NCBI GenBank assembly: GCA_017504305.1
Contig: JAFVRJ010000025.1
Span: 1 to 64,000, forward strand
Reading direction: 5' to 3'
DNA length: 64,000 bases
Source: Clostridia bacterium
Lineage (GTDB): Bacteria; Bacillota; Clostridia; Christensenellales; DTU072
Below are positions 55,831 through 63,522 of this stretch, in pieces. Under the pieces are notes generated by a model. That model was not told the origin of the DNA, made no database searches, and saw only the letters and a list, made by a program, of their open reading frames with translations. Both the position numbers and the translations under genes were made by a program. Numbering within the stretch: position 1 is the stretch's first letter; the number at the start of each line of letters is the position of its first letter.

Positions 55831-57474
55831 ATGAAATTTGATTTTACCGCCGAGCAACTTGACGGAATGAATATTTTCGGGTTGCGTGATTTGGCGAGAA
55901 GGATGGGACATCATAGTCCCACCAACAAGAAAAAGCAAGAGCTTTTGGATTTTTTGATGGGTTTATTGCAAGCCGATGCAAGCGCCAGCGTTCAAAGTGT
56001 TGAAGAAGCACCTAAAAAACGTCGCGGTCGTCCCCCAAAGAAAAATTCCGTTGCTGAAACCGAAATTATGGAAGAGGTCAAAACAATTAAAGATGAGCCT
56101 ACCAAAGAGGTAGATCCTGCTTTAAAGGTTCCGTTTGATCATAAATCAACCGTTAGCCCCATTTTGGAAATGCATAATACTCCTACAAACGATTATGTTC
56201 AAGGAGTGATTAAGGAAAGCTCTTCTCAACGTCCAAATGCAAAATTTGATGGTAAAAACAGATTTGATGGAAGAAATAGATACGAAAACAATCGTGATTT
56301 AGCTCACGAAGAACCTGTATTAGAGGAGTTGGAAATTCGAGAGGGCGTATTAGAAATTTGTCCCGACGGATACGGCTTTTTGCGCGCAAACAACTACGAG
56401 CAAGGCGATGGGGATGCGTATATCGCAGCACCCAAAATTCGCAAGTGCGGTTTGAGAAAGGGCGATCTTGTTAAAGCATACGTTAAAAAGCTTGCCGAAA
56501 ACCGTCCTCTTAACGTTCAAGAACTTATAAGCGTAAACGGAGATAAGCCGGAAAGCGCATTTACAAGACCTACCTTCGAGAGCTTAATACCGATTTATCC
56601 TGACAAGCGCTTTAAATTAGAGCTTGCAACATCTAAAAACGATTTTGCAATCAGAGCAATAGATTTGGTTGCACCTATCGGCAAAGGTCAACGTGCAATG
56701 ATCGTAAGCCCGCCTAAAGCAGGTAAAACCACCTTACTTAAGAAGATTGCAGCGAGCATTTCTGCCAATTATCCCGATGCACACCTTATGGTATTGCTTG
56801 TTGACGAACGTCCGGAAGAAGTTACCGATATGCAACGCTCCATAAAGGGCGAGGTAATTTACTCCACCTTTGACGAGATGCCCGAGCACCACACCAAGGC
56901 AAGTGAAATGGTGCTTGAACGTGCAAAACGTTTGGTTGAAAGGGGTAGAGACGTAGTTATTTTGATGGACTCCTTGACAAGACTTGCGCGCGCATATAAC
57001 CTTACCATAACTCCCACCGGAAAGACATTATCGGGCGGTATTGATCCCGGTAGCTTGTATCTTCCCAAGAGATTTTTTGGTGCTGCACGTAATATTGAAA
57101 ACGGTGGTAGTTTAACAATTATTGCAACTGCACTCGTTGATACGGGCAGTCGTATGGACGACGTTATTTACGAGGAGTTCAAAGGTACCGGTAATATGGA
57201 AATCCATTTGGACAGAAGACTCAGCGAAAAGAGAATTTTCCCCGCTATCGATCTTGCAAAGAGCGGTACGCGCCGAGAAGAACTTTTACTATCCAAAGAC
57301 GAGTTGGAGTGCATATTCCGCGTACGTCGTATGCTCTCGGTAGGCGATGGTCAAGAAGCTACTGAAAACCTCATCCAAATGATGATGAAAACCCAAAACA
57401 ACAAAGAGTTTATCGATATGCTAAACCTCCAAGTTGCAAAGCTTGAAAAGGAAGGTTTTACCTTTACTAAATAG
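55831..57474 (+). CDS. rho: Transcription termination factor Rho
   Basis: Hexameric RNA helicase that ends transcription. The 547-residue protein has a SAP-like N-terminal helix bundle (1-50), a charged linker with the AT-hook-like KKRRGRPPKKN, a cold-shock-type RNA-binding domain (about 172-236, LEICPDGYGFLRANNYE) and the RecA-like motor with P-loop SPPKAGKTTLLK (about 293) and Walker B VVILMDSLTRLARAYN. The unstructured insertion of about 120 residues before the RNA-binding domain is a feature of some anaerobic Firmicutes Rho proteins. AGGAG precedes the ATG. The gene is followed by the structured element at 57556-57875. Confidence 0.96.
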   Translation: MKFDFTAEQLDGMNIFGLRDLARRMGHHSPTNKKKQELLDFLMGLLQADASASVQSVEEAPKKRRGRPPKKNSVAETEIMEEVKTIKDEPTKEVDPALKVPFDHKSTVSPILEMHNTPTNDYVQGVIKESSSQRPNAKFDGKNRFDGRNRYENNRDLAHEEPVLEELEIREGVLEICPDGYGFLRANNYEQGDGDAYIAAPKIRKCGLRKGDLVKAYVKKLAENRPLNVQELISVNGDKPESAFTRPTFESLIPIYPDKRFKLELATSKNDFAIRAIDLVAPIGKGQRAMIVSPPKAGKTTLLKKIAASISANYPDAHLMVLLVDERPEEVTDMQRSIKGEVIYSTFDEMPEHHTKASEMVLERAKRLVERGRDVVILMDSLTRLARAYNLTITPTGKTLSGGIDPGSLYLPKRFFGAARNIENGGSLTIIATALVDTGSRMDDVIYEEFKGTGNMEIHLDRRLSEKRIFPAIDLAKSGTRREELLLSKDELECIFRVRRMLSVGDGQEATENLIQMMMKTQNNKEFIDMLNLQVAKLEKEGFTFTK

Positions 57475-57541
57475 GTTAGAGCAACCGTTTTGTTGGTTTA
57501 GGATACCCTAAATACCCGCAAAGCGCATCAATGCAAAATAA

Positions 57542-57895
57542 AAAACCGACTCAAAGGGCGTGTCCCATAGGGATTTTTAGTCCGTAATAAAAGCATAGCA
57601 CACTATACTTCACTAAAAGTGAAAGGTAGTGTGCTTTTCTTATCCACAAAAGATAAACTTTTATAAGTGATATTTTTAGCCTTATGGCTAAAAGTGATAT
57701 GCAAGTTTCTTGCGTTATATTTTGACATGCAGTCAAAGTTATATTATATTTGCCACAACTTACCCTATGGGTAAATATAACTTTGCGTAGCAAAATATAA
57801 CTGCGAAAGCAATATAACTTGCCAATAGGCAAATATAACTAGTGCGTCAGTAATAATCCCTATTACTGACGCACTAAACGAGTCGGTTTTATTTT
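57542..57895. terminator. Split bidirectional terminator, arms 339 bp apart
   Basis: AAAACCGACTC (57542-57552) and GAGTCGGTTTT (57880-57890) are perfect complements with A- and T-runs outside, like the other bidirectional terminators here. The expected loop would be AAAC, but 320 bp are inserted, flanked by AAA on both sides (57553-57555 and 57876-57878). It lies between convergent rho and fba. Confidence 0.65.
57556..57875. mobile_element. Multi-hairpin MITE-like element with nested four-way junctions
   Basis: The stretch 57475-57909 has no gene. Its core is an ordered row of hairpins: A 57597-57635, B 57639-57667, C 57674-57693, D 57701-57713, E 57721-57737, F 57760-57774, G 57782-57794, H 57802-57811, I 57819-57832 and J 57841-57875 (14 perfect pairs). 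Hairpins B to F are joined by 7-nt linkers GTGATAT, GTGATAT, GTTATAT, GTTATAT; F to J by ATATAAC four times. Left and right linkers are complementary, so they can pair in nested order around F. ATAGGGATT (57567-57575) is complementary to AATCCCTAT (57855-57863) in hairpin J, forming an inner terminal inverted repeat. No transposase is encoded; I know no named family. Confidence 0.6.
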
Positions 57896-57909
57896 TAAGT
57901 TTTTTGTTC

Positions 57910-58839
57910 TTATGCTTTACCGCTACAACCAAGAACGTTCTTGATCTTGTGTTTAACGATTTCTTTAATACGTTCTCTCGCGGGTCCAAGATATTGACGA
58001 GGATCGAAGTGAGCGGGGTTCTCTGCAAAGTACTTGCGGAGGGTTGCGGTCATAGCCATACGAAGGTCGGAGTCAATGTTGATTTTGCAAACTGCCATTT
58101 CAGCTGCTTTGCGGAGCATTTCTTCCGGAACGCCTTTAGCACCGGGCATGTTGCCACCGTAACGGTTGATTTCTTCAGCAAGATATTGGGGAACAGAGCT
58201 TGCACCGTGAAGAACGATGGGGAAGCCGGGGAGACGGCGAGATACTTCTTCTAAAATGTCAAAACGAAGTCTTGCATCGCCTTTGAATTTGAATGCGCCG
58301 TGGCTGGTACCGATAGCGATTGCCAAGCTATCAACACCGGTCTTGGATACGAATTCTTCAACTTGATCGGGATCGGTATAGCAAGCATCTGCAGCAGATA
58401 CGTTAACGTCGTCTTCAACGCCTGCGAGCTTACCAAGTTCAGCTTCAACTACTACGCCGTGATCATGAGCGTACTCAACAACGTTACGGGTAATTTTGAT
58501 GTTGTCAGCGAAGCTACGGCTGGATGCGTCTATCATAACGGAGGTAAAACCTTTATCAACGCAGTCTTTGCAAAGCTCAAAAGAATCACCGTGGTCGAGG
58601 TGTAAGCAGATCGGTAAACCAGAGTCTGCTACTGCTGCTTCAACGAGCTTGGTGAGGTAAGTGGGGTTAGCGTATTTACGAGCACCTGCGCTTACTTGAA
58701 GGATAAGGGGAGCGTTTTCTTCCTTACCTGCAGCAACGATACCTTGGATGATTTCCATGTTGTTTACGTTAAAAGCACCAACTGCGTAACCGCCGGCGTA
58801 TGCTTTTTCGAACATTTCTTTACTTGTTACTAAGGGCAT
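57910..58839 (-). CDS. fba: Class II fructose-1,6-bisphosphate aldolase
   Basis: Zinc enzyme of 309 residues that splits fructose 1,6-bisphosphate into triose phosphates. The metal and substrate residues are visible: HLDHGDS, SVMIDAS, VEAELGKLAG, AIGTSHGAFKF, VLHGASSVP and KINIDSDLR. The ATG at 58839 is used since GGAGG lies 7 nt upstream of it; the frame continues 13 codons into the promoter. It completes the glycolysis set with pgk, tpiA and gpmI. Confidence 0.95.
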   Translation of the reverse strand: MPLVTSKEMFEKAYAGGYAVGAFNVNNMEIIQGIVAAGKEENAPLILQVSAGARKYANPTYLTKLVEAAVADSGLPICLHLDHGDSFELCKDCVDKGFTSVMIDASSRSFADNIKITRNVVEYAHDHGVVVEAELGKLAGVEDDVNVSAADACYTDPDQVEEFVSKTGVDSLAIAIGTSHGAFKFKGDARLRFDILEEVSRRLPGFPIVLHGASSVPQYLAEEINRYGGNMPGAKGVPEEMLRKAAEMAVCKINIDSDLRMAMTATLRKYFAENPAHFDPRQYLGPARERIKEIVKHKIKNVLGCSGKA

Positions 58840-58869
58840 AATTGGTCCTCCAATAGTTAATTCGCCTAT

Positions 58870-58898
58870 ATTATACAACTTAAATTTAACAAAGTAAA
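58870..58898 (-). promoter_or_regulatory. fba promoter
   Basis: On the minus strand TTTACT (58898-58893), 17 nt, TATAAT (58875-58870). Confidence 0.65.
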
Positions 58899-58929
58899 TT
58901 AAATAAATGAAGTTTAGAAATTATATTGC

Positions 58930-58958
58930 TTGTTAAATAATACCCGTTAATGTATAAT
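58930..58958 (+). promoter_or_regulatory. Promoter of the trmN6-rsmI unit, probably leaderless
   Basis: TTGTTA (58930-58935), 17 nt, TATAAT (58953-58958). The -10 box ends 6 nt before the ATG at 58965 and no ribosome site exists. Confidence 0.75.
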
Positions 58959-58964
58959 TGAAAT

Positions 58965-59690
58965 ATGATAAAAGAACACGAAGAGATTTTTGACCTTGAA
59001 TGCGAGGGACTTAAGATAATCCAAAGCGCTAAAGGCTATGCCTTTACGACGGACGCGGTACTGCTTGCAAACACCGTACGCGCTTACAAAAAGGAGCGTG
59101 TAGTTGAGCTTGGATCGGGTTCTGCGGTAATTTCATTATTGCTTTCCAAAAAGACTCCCGCAAAAGAGATAATCGGTATCGAAGTGCAACCGCGTCTTGC
59201 CGACATGGCAACAAGATCGGTTGTTCTTAACGAGCTTACCGATAGGGTTAGGATCGTAAACGTGGATATGAAGCTTGCGCCCAAAACCATTGGAGTAGGT
59301 TACGACGTAGTGTGCGTAAATCCGCCCTACATGGAGTATGACGGCGACGTAGAAAGTGCAACGGAAATCGATATTTGCAAACGTGAAGTGCTCATTACTC
59401 TAAAAGAGGTAGTTGAGGTAGCGTCAAAGCTACTAAAATACGGCGGAAGATTTTACGTTATAGTAAAAGCGGAGCGCCTTACCGACCTTATAAGCGCAAT
59501 GCGAGAGTATGGTATAGAGCCGAAATCGTTAATTCCCGTGCAACCGACTATTAAAAAGGATATCGATACCATCATAGTCGAGGGCCGTAGGAGCGGAAAC
59601 CCCGGAATAAAGATATATAAACCACTCGTAATATGCAACGAGGACGGTAGCTACACCCCTGAAGTAGAGGCAATGTACAGAAATGAGTAA
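58965..59690 (+). CDS. tRNA1(Val) A37 N6-methyltransferase-like protein (YabB/TrmN6)
   Basis: SAM-dependent methyltransferase of 241 residues with motif I VVELGSGSAVISLLLS and the N6-adenine motif NPPYMEY (about residue 121). Related YfiC/TrmN6 methylates A37 of tRNA-Val in E. coli; the Bacillus homologue YabB stands near rsmI as here. The start has no leader. The gene overlaps rsmI by 8 nt. Confidence 0.85.
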   Translation: MIKEHEEIFDLECEGLKIIQSAKGYAFTTDAVLLANTVRAYKKERVVELGSGSAVISLLLSKKTPAKEIIGIEVQPRLADMATRSVVLNELTDRVRIVNVDMKLAPKTIGVGYDVVCVNPPYMEYDGDVESATEIDICKREVLITLKEVVEVASKLLKYGGRFYVIVKAERLTDLISAMREYGIEPKSLIPVQPTIKKDIDTIIVEGRRSGNPGIKIYKPLVICNEDGSYTPEVEAMYRNE

Positions 59691-60489
59691 AGGAACTTTA
59701 TACGTAGTAGGAACACCTATAGGCAACCTTGGCGACATAACGTTTAGGGCGGTTGAAACGCTTAAGGCGGTTGATTTGATTGCGTGTGAAGATACTCGTC
59801 ATACTCGCATATTGCTTGATAGATTCGAGATAAAAAAGCCCCTTGTAAGCTATTATAAGCAAAAGGAACGCGAGGGTACCGAAAAGATTTTAGAGCATCT
59901 CGAAATGGGTAAAAACGTAGCTTTAGTTACCGATGCCGGTACGCCTTGCGTATCGGATCCGGGTGCTATACTTGTTAACGAGTGCATTAACAGCGGTTAT
60001 GAAGTGCTATCGGTACCCGGCCCAAGTGCGCTGACTACTGCCTATTCGGTAAGTGGTGTTTGCAATCCTCGATTTGCCTTTATCGGCTTTTTGCCGGAGA
60101 AGAACTCCGATAAAAACAAGTTGATGGAGGAGGTTGCCAACTATAATATTCCTACCGTATATTACTGCGCTCCTCACGATCTTGATCGTACCATAAATTA
60201 TTTATACGAAAAGCTTGGCGATAGATCTCTTACCGTTGTTAAGGAATTAACAAAACTTCATGAAACCGTTTATAAAGGAACTCTTGCTAACGTGGATATT
60301 AGCAACGATAAAGGCGAGTTCATATTGATAGTAGAGCCTGTAATCAAGGAAAAAGAAGAAATAGACGTTGAGTTTGAACTTAAAACTCTTATTGAGTCAG
60401 GTTTAAGTAAGTCCGAGGCGGTTAAGGCCGTAGCAAAACTACACAATATTAAGAAAAACGACGTTTACGCCGTTGCCGTTAAGTTATAA
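59683..60489 (+). CDS. rsmI: 16S rRNA (cytidine-1402-2'-O)-methyltransferase
   Basis: The 268-residue enzyme methylates the ribose of C1402 in the decoding centre of 16S rRNA. The tetrapyrrole-methylase-like fold is plain: YVVGTPIGNLGDITFRAV at the N-terminus, ACEDTRHTRILL, VALVTDAGTPCVSDPG and VPGPSALTTAYSVSG. The C-terminal KSEAVKAVAKLHNIKKNDVY is the usual helical end. Its tail overlaps the tail of convergent spmB by 11 nt with no terminator visible between. Confidence 0.94.
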   Translation: MSKGTLYVVGTPIGNLGDITFRAVETLKAVDLIACEDTRHTRILLDRFEIKKPLVSYYKQKEREGTEKILEHLEMGKNVALVTDAGTPCVSDPGAILVNECINSGYEVLSVPGPSALTTAYSVSGVCNPRFAFIGFLPEKNSDKNKLMEEVANYNIPTVYYCAPHDLDRTINYLYEKLGDRSLTVVKELTKLHETVYKGTLANVDISNDKGEFILIVEPVIKEKEEIDVEFELKTLIESGLSKSEAVKAVAKLHNIKKNDVYAVAVKL

Positions 60490-60985
60490 ATCGACATAGC
60501 GCGCAAGCTACAACGGCACCAATAAACGTAGCAATAAGGGAGATGGCAACCGCCACTCCCGTTTTTTTATCTTCGGTAACGCTAAAGTACACCGCGCTTA
60601 CGTAAAAGATTGTTTCGGTACTGCCCATTATTACGCTTGCGCACAGTCCCACGTAGCTATCGGCGCCGTACGTCTTATAAATATTTTCGAGCATAGCTAT
60701 ACTTCCGCTCCCCGATAACGGACGTATAACTAATAATTCAATCAGCTCTTTCGGTATCCCAAGATACGTAAATATGGGAGAAACCACTTTTGCAATCAAT
60801 TCAGAGGCACCGCTTACACGTAGTAGTTCTATGGCGATAAATACTGCACACAAGTATGGGATAAGCTGTATCGTCAGTTTGACAGCTTCGCTTATACCTT
60901 CGACTAAACTATCGAATAAATTTATCTTTTTTATGACGCTGATGGTAAAGGTGGATATTAAAACTATCGGGATCAAGTAGCTCAT
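60479..60985 (-). CDS. spmB: Spore maturation protein B
   Basis: Membrane protein of 168 residues, a single gate-like domain with VIRPLSGSGSIAML and GSTETIFYVSAVYF. SpmA and SpmB are needed for spore-core dehydration in Bacillus; their mechanism is unclear. It overlaps spmA by 4 nt (ATGA), so both are co-translated. Confidence 0.92.
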   Translation of the reverse strand: MSYLIPIVLISTFTISVIKKINLFDSLVEGISEAVKLTIQLIPYLCAVFIAIELLRVSGASELIAKVVSPIFTYLGIPKELIELLVIRPLSGSGSIAMLENIYKTYGADSYVGLCASVIMGSTETIFYVSAVYFSVTEDKKTGVAVAISLIATFIGAVVACALCRFIT

Positions 60986-61512
60986 GATTTTACAAAAACC
61001 TTAACGAGTACAACTGCTATAATCGTCGTTAAAACGGTGGCAATCAACGACGGAAGTATTACGTCTTTTATGCCACCGGCGTTTGCTCGCAGTCCTATGA
61101 CGGTAGTAGGTATTAGTTGTAATGAGGTTGAATTCAAAACGACAAGCATAATTCTATTCTTTTTGTTGGTCATGCTTTTCATTGCATCAAGTCCCGATGG
61201 GGTGGCGGCGCCACCCATGCCCAATAGGTTTGCCGATAGGTTGAGGCTCAAGTGCGAATAGGCGTTGTTATTTTCATCTGGGAAAAGTCTTTTATTTATT
61301 GGGGTAAGTAGCTTGCCCACCTTACGGCTTATTCCGCTTTTTTCAAAAATTTTTGTAATTGGTATCCAAGTAGCGTATACCGTAAAAAGCGTTGGTATAA
61401 AGGCAATTGTGTTTTTGCCACCATCCATATATGCCGGCAAAAGGGCGGTAGGACTTTCGAGAGTTATTAGCACGGTGGCGCAAAGGTATATGGCAAGGAG
61501 CAAAAAATTCAT
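60982..61512 (-). CDS. spmA: Spore maturation protein A
   Basis: Membrane protein of 176 residues related to SpmB with NLLGMGGAATPSGLDAMKSM and VLNSTSLQLIPTTVI. The ATG at 61512 is taken as start; GTG codons further upstream are in frame but lie in a GC-rich promoter stretch. No ribosome site; TAATAT ends 5 nt upstream on the minus strand and might be the -10 box of another leaderless transcript, with a poor -35. Confidence 0.9.
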   Translation of the reverse strand: MNFLLLAIYLCATVLITLESPTALLPAYMDGGKNTIAFIPTLFTVYATWIPITKIFEKSGISRKVGKLLTPINKRLFPDENNNAYSHLSLNLSANLLGMGGAATPSGLDAMKSMTNKKNRIMLVVLNSTSLQLIPTTVIGLRANAGGIKDVILPSLIATVLTTIIAVVLVKVFVKS

Positions 61513-61554
61513 AATAAATATTACGCGCACGCGCACATTTTATTACATTTGCTA

Positions 61555-61583
61555 TTGATTTCACTTTTTCGCTGTGTTAAAAT
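61555..61583 (+). promoter_or_regulatory. uxuA promoter, probably leaderless
   Basis: TTGATT (61555-61560), 17 nt, TAAAAT (61578-61583), ending 6 nt before the uxuA ATG, with no ribosome site. CGCGCA occurs twice in tandem at about 61524-61535 between this promoter and spmA. Confidence 0.65.
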
Positions 61584-61589
61584 ATTGCT

Positions 61590-62633
61590 ATGAAAATGAC
61601 TTTTAGATGGTATGGTCCCAGCGACAGCATACAAATTGAGAAAATAGCACAAATCCCCGCAGTCGAAGGTGTTGTTTCGGCAGTATACGGGGTACCCGTC
61701 GGCGAAGTCTGGAGCGAAGAAGCAATCGTCGCTCTAAAAAACACCGCAAACGCCAGCGGCTTGACTTTCGAGGTTGTAGAATCCGTTCCCGTACACGAGG
61801 ATATCAAGCTCGGAGCACCCACTCGCGATAGGCTTATTGCTAACTATTGTGAGAACGTTCGTAGGCTTGCAAAGTACGGCGTAAAATGCATTTGCTACAA
61901 CTTTATGCCCGTATTCGATTGGCTTCGTAGCGAAATGGAACGTCCTTTAGAAGATGGTTCGACGGCTCTTGCATACGACGAGCAAACCGTGCTTGCTCTT
62001 AATCCTCTTAAAACCACTCTTTCCTTACCCGGTTGGGACGAGAGTTACACCCACGAGGAAATGGTAGGGCTTTTGAAAGCCTACGAGAATATCGACCAAG
62101 ATAAGTTATTTGATAACTTAAAGTACTTCCTCGATAGAGTTATTCCGGTAGCCGAGGAGTGTGACGTCCTTATGGCAATCCATCCTGACGATCCGCCGTG
62201 GGGCATTTTTGGCTTACCTCGTATCATTACCGATAAGGAAAACCTCCAAAGATTTTTAGATTTGTATCCCTCGAAGTATAACGGTGTTACTTTCTGTACC
62301 GGTAGCTGGGGCGCAAGCCAATATAACGACTTGCTCGAAATGATCAAGATTGCAAAGGGACGTATCCACTTTGCTCACTTACGCAACATCAAGCACACCG
62401 GTCCTCGTAAGTTTGAAGAAAGCGGTCACCTTACATCAAAGGGAAGCCTCGATATGTACGAGATCGTTAAAGCCCTTCTTGAAGGCGGTTTCGACGGCTA
62501 CGTTCGTCCCGACCACGGCAGGATGATTTGGGGCGAAACCGGCAAGCCCGGCTACGGCTTATACGATAGGGCACTTGGTGCAATGTATCTTTACGGTTTA
62601 TTCGAAGCTGTAGAGCAAGAACTTAAAAAATAA
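61590..62633 (+). CDS. uxuA: D-mannonate dehydratase
   Basis: Metal-dependent TIM-barrel enzyme of 347 residues converting D-mannonate to 2-keto-3-deoxygluconate in glucuronate breakdown. Signatures are MKMTFRWYGPSD, CYNFMPVFDWLR, AIHPDDPPW, TFCTGSWGA, FAHLRNIK and RPDHGRMIWGE, holding the metal ligands. It is 18 nt ahead of an SDR reductase that is expected to supply the mannonate. Confidence 0.95.
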   Translation: MKMTFRWYGPSDSIQIEKIAQIPAVEGVVSAVYGVPVGEVWSEEAIVALKNTANASGLTFEVVESVPVHEDIKLGAPTRDRLIANYCENVRRLAKYGVKCICYNFMPVFDWLRSEMERPLEDGSTALAYDEQTVLALNPLKTTLSLPGWDESYTHEEMVGLLKAYENIDQDKLFDNLKYFLDRVIPVAEECDVLMAIHPDDPPWGIFGLPRIITDKENLQRFLDLYPSKYNGVTFCTGSWGASQYNDLLEMIKIAKGRIHFAHLRNIKHTGPRKFEESGHLTSKGSLDMYEIVKALLEGGFDGYVRPDHGRMIWGETGKPGYGLYDRALGAMYLYGLFEAVEQELKK

Positions 62634-62650
62634 CCATTTAGGAGAAATAA

Positions 62651-63496
62651 ATGAAGCGCTATAACATTAATTTAGAAGGTAAAAACATTGCTATAACCGG
62701 CGCCGCCGGCGCAATTTGCGGTCAGTTTGCAATAGAGCTTGCAAAGGTCGGCGCTAAAGTAGCACTCCTTGATATAAATCTTGAAAAGGCTCAAGAAGTA
62801 GCCGATCAAATCAACGCAAACGGCGGTTTTGCGCGCGCATACTATGCAAACGTTCTTTCTCGCGAGAGCTTGGACGAGTGCTATGAGAAAGTCATTGCCG
62901 ATTTCGGTTATATAAATCTTCTCATCAACGGTGCAGGCGGTAATCACCCCTCGGCAACCACCGATAAAGAGTATTATGAAAAGGGCGATATATTAGACGA
63001 AACCGTTAAGTCTTTCTTTGAGCTACCAGATGCTCCCATCCGTAAGATTTTCGACCTTAACTTCACCTCTATTTTGTTAACCACTCAAGCGTTTGCAAAG
63101 GGTATGGTTGAAAGCGGTGGTAACGTCATTAATATTAGCTCCATGAACGCATATCGTCCTCTCACCAAAATCCCTGCCTATAGCGCGGCTAAATCGGCTG
63201 TTTCCAACTTTACCCAATGGCTTGCAGTACACTTTGCAGGCGTTGGTATTAGGGTAAACGGCATTGCTCCCGGCTTCTTCGTTGGCAACCAAAACAGGGG
63301 ATTGCTCTATAACGATAAGGGCGAACTTACCCCACGTTCACATAAAATTATTTCTCATACGCCTCTTGGCAGATTCGGCGAGCTTGACGAGCTCATCGGC
63401 ACGTTATTATGGCTTTGTGACGACGAATTTAGCGGATTCGTTACCGGCATAGTAGTGCCTGTTGACGGTGGCTTCTCTGCCTATTCTGGCGTATAA
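62651..63496 (+). CDS. SDR-family oxidoreductase, likely D-mannonate oxidoreductase
   Basis: The 281-residue classical short-chain dehydrogenase has the cofactor loop TGAAGAICGQFAIELAK, NGAGG, the catalytic SS..Y-x3-K set (NISSMNAYRPL, YSAAKSA) and the C-terminal VDGGFSAYSGV. Next to uxuA such SDRs reduce D-fructuronate to D-mannonate with NAD(P)H. Specificity is inferred from the neighbour; TAGGAG precedes the ATG. Confidence 0.8.
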   Translation: MKRYNINLEGKNIAITGAAGAICGQFAIELAKVGAKVALLDINLEKAQEVADQINANGGFARAYYANVLSRESLDECYEKVIADFGYINLLINGAGGNHPSATTDKEYYEKGDILDETVKSFFELPDAPIRKIFDLNFTSILLTTQAFAKGMVESGGNVINISSMNAYRPLTKIPAYSAAKSAVSNFTQWLAVHFAGVGIRVNGIAPGFFVGNQNRGLLYNDKGELTPRSHKIISHTPLGRFGELDELIGTLLWLCDDEFSGFVTGIVVPVDGGFSAYSGV

Positions 63497-63522
63497 TACG
63501 ATAACTTTGGAGGGATATTCAA

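Noticed and set aside
57551..57832. Open frames on the minus strand across the hairpin element (93 and 87 codons)
   Set aside because: They run through perfect hairpins and low-complexity linkers, have no ribosome site and no recognisable protein features.
57667..57839. Regularly spaced repeats resembling a small CRISPR array
   Set aside because: The repeated units are only 7 nt, the spacers are themselves hairpins, the repeat orientation flips in the middle and no cas gene is near.
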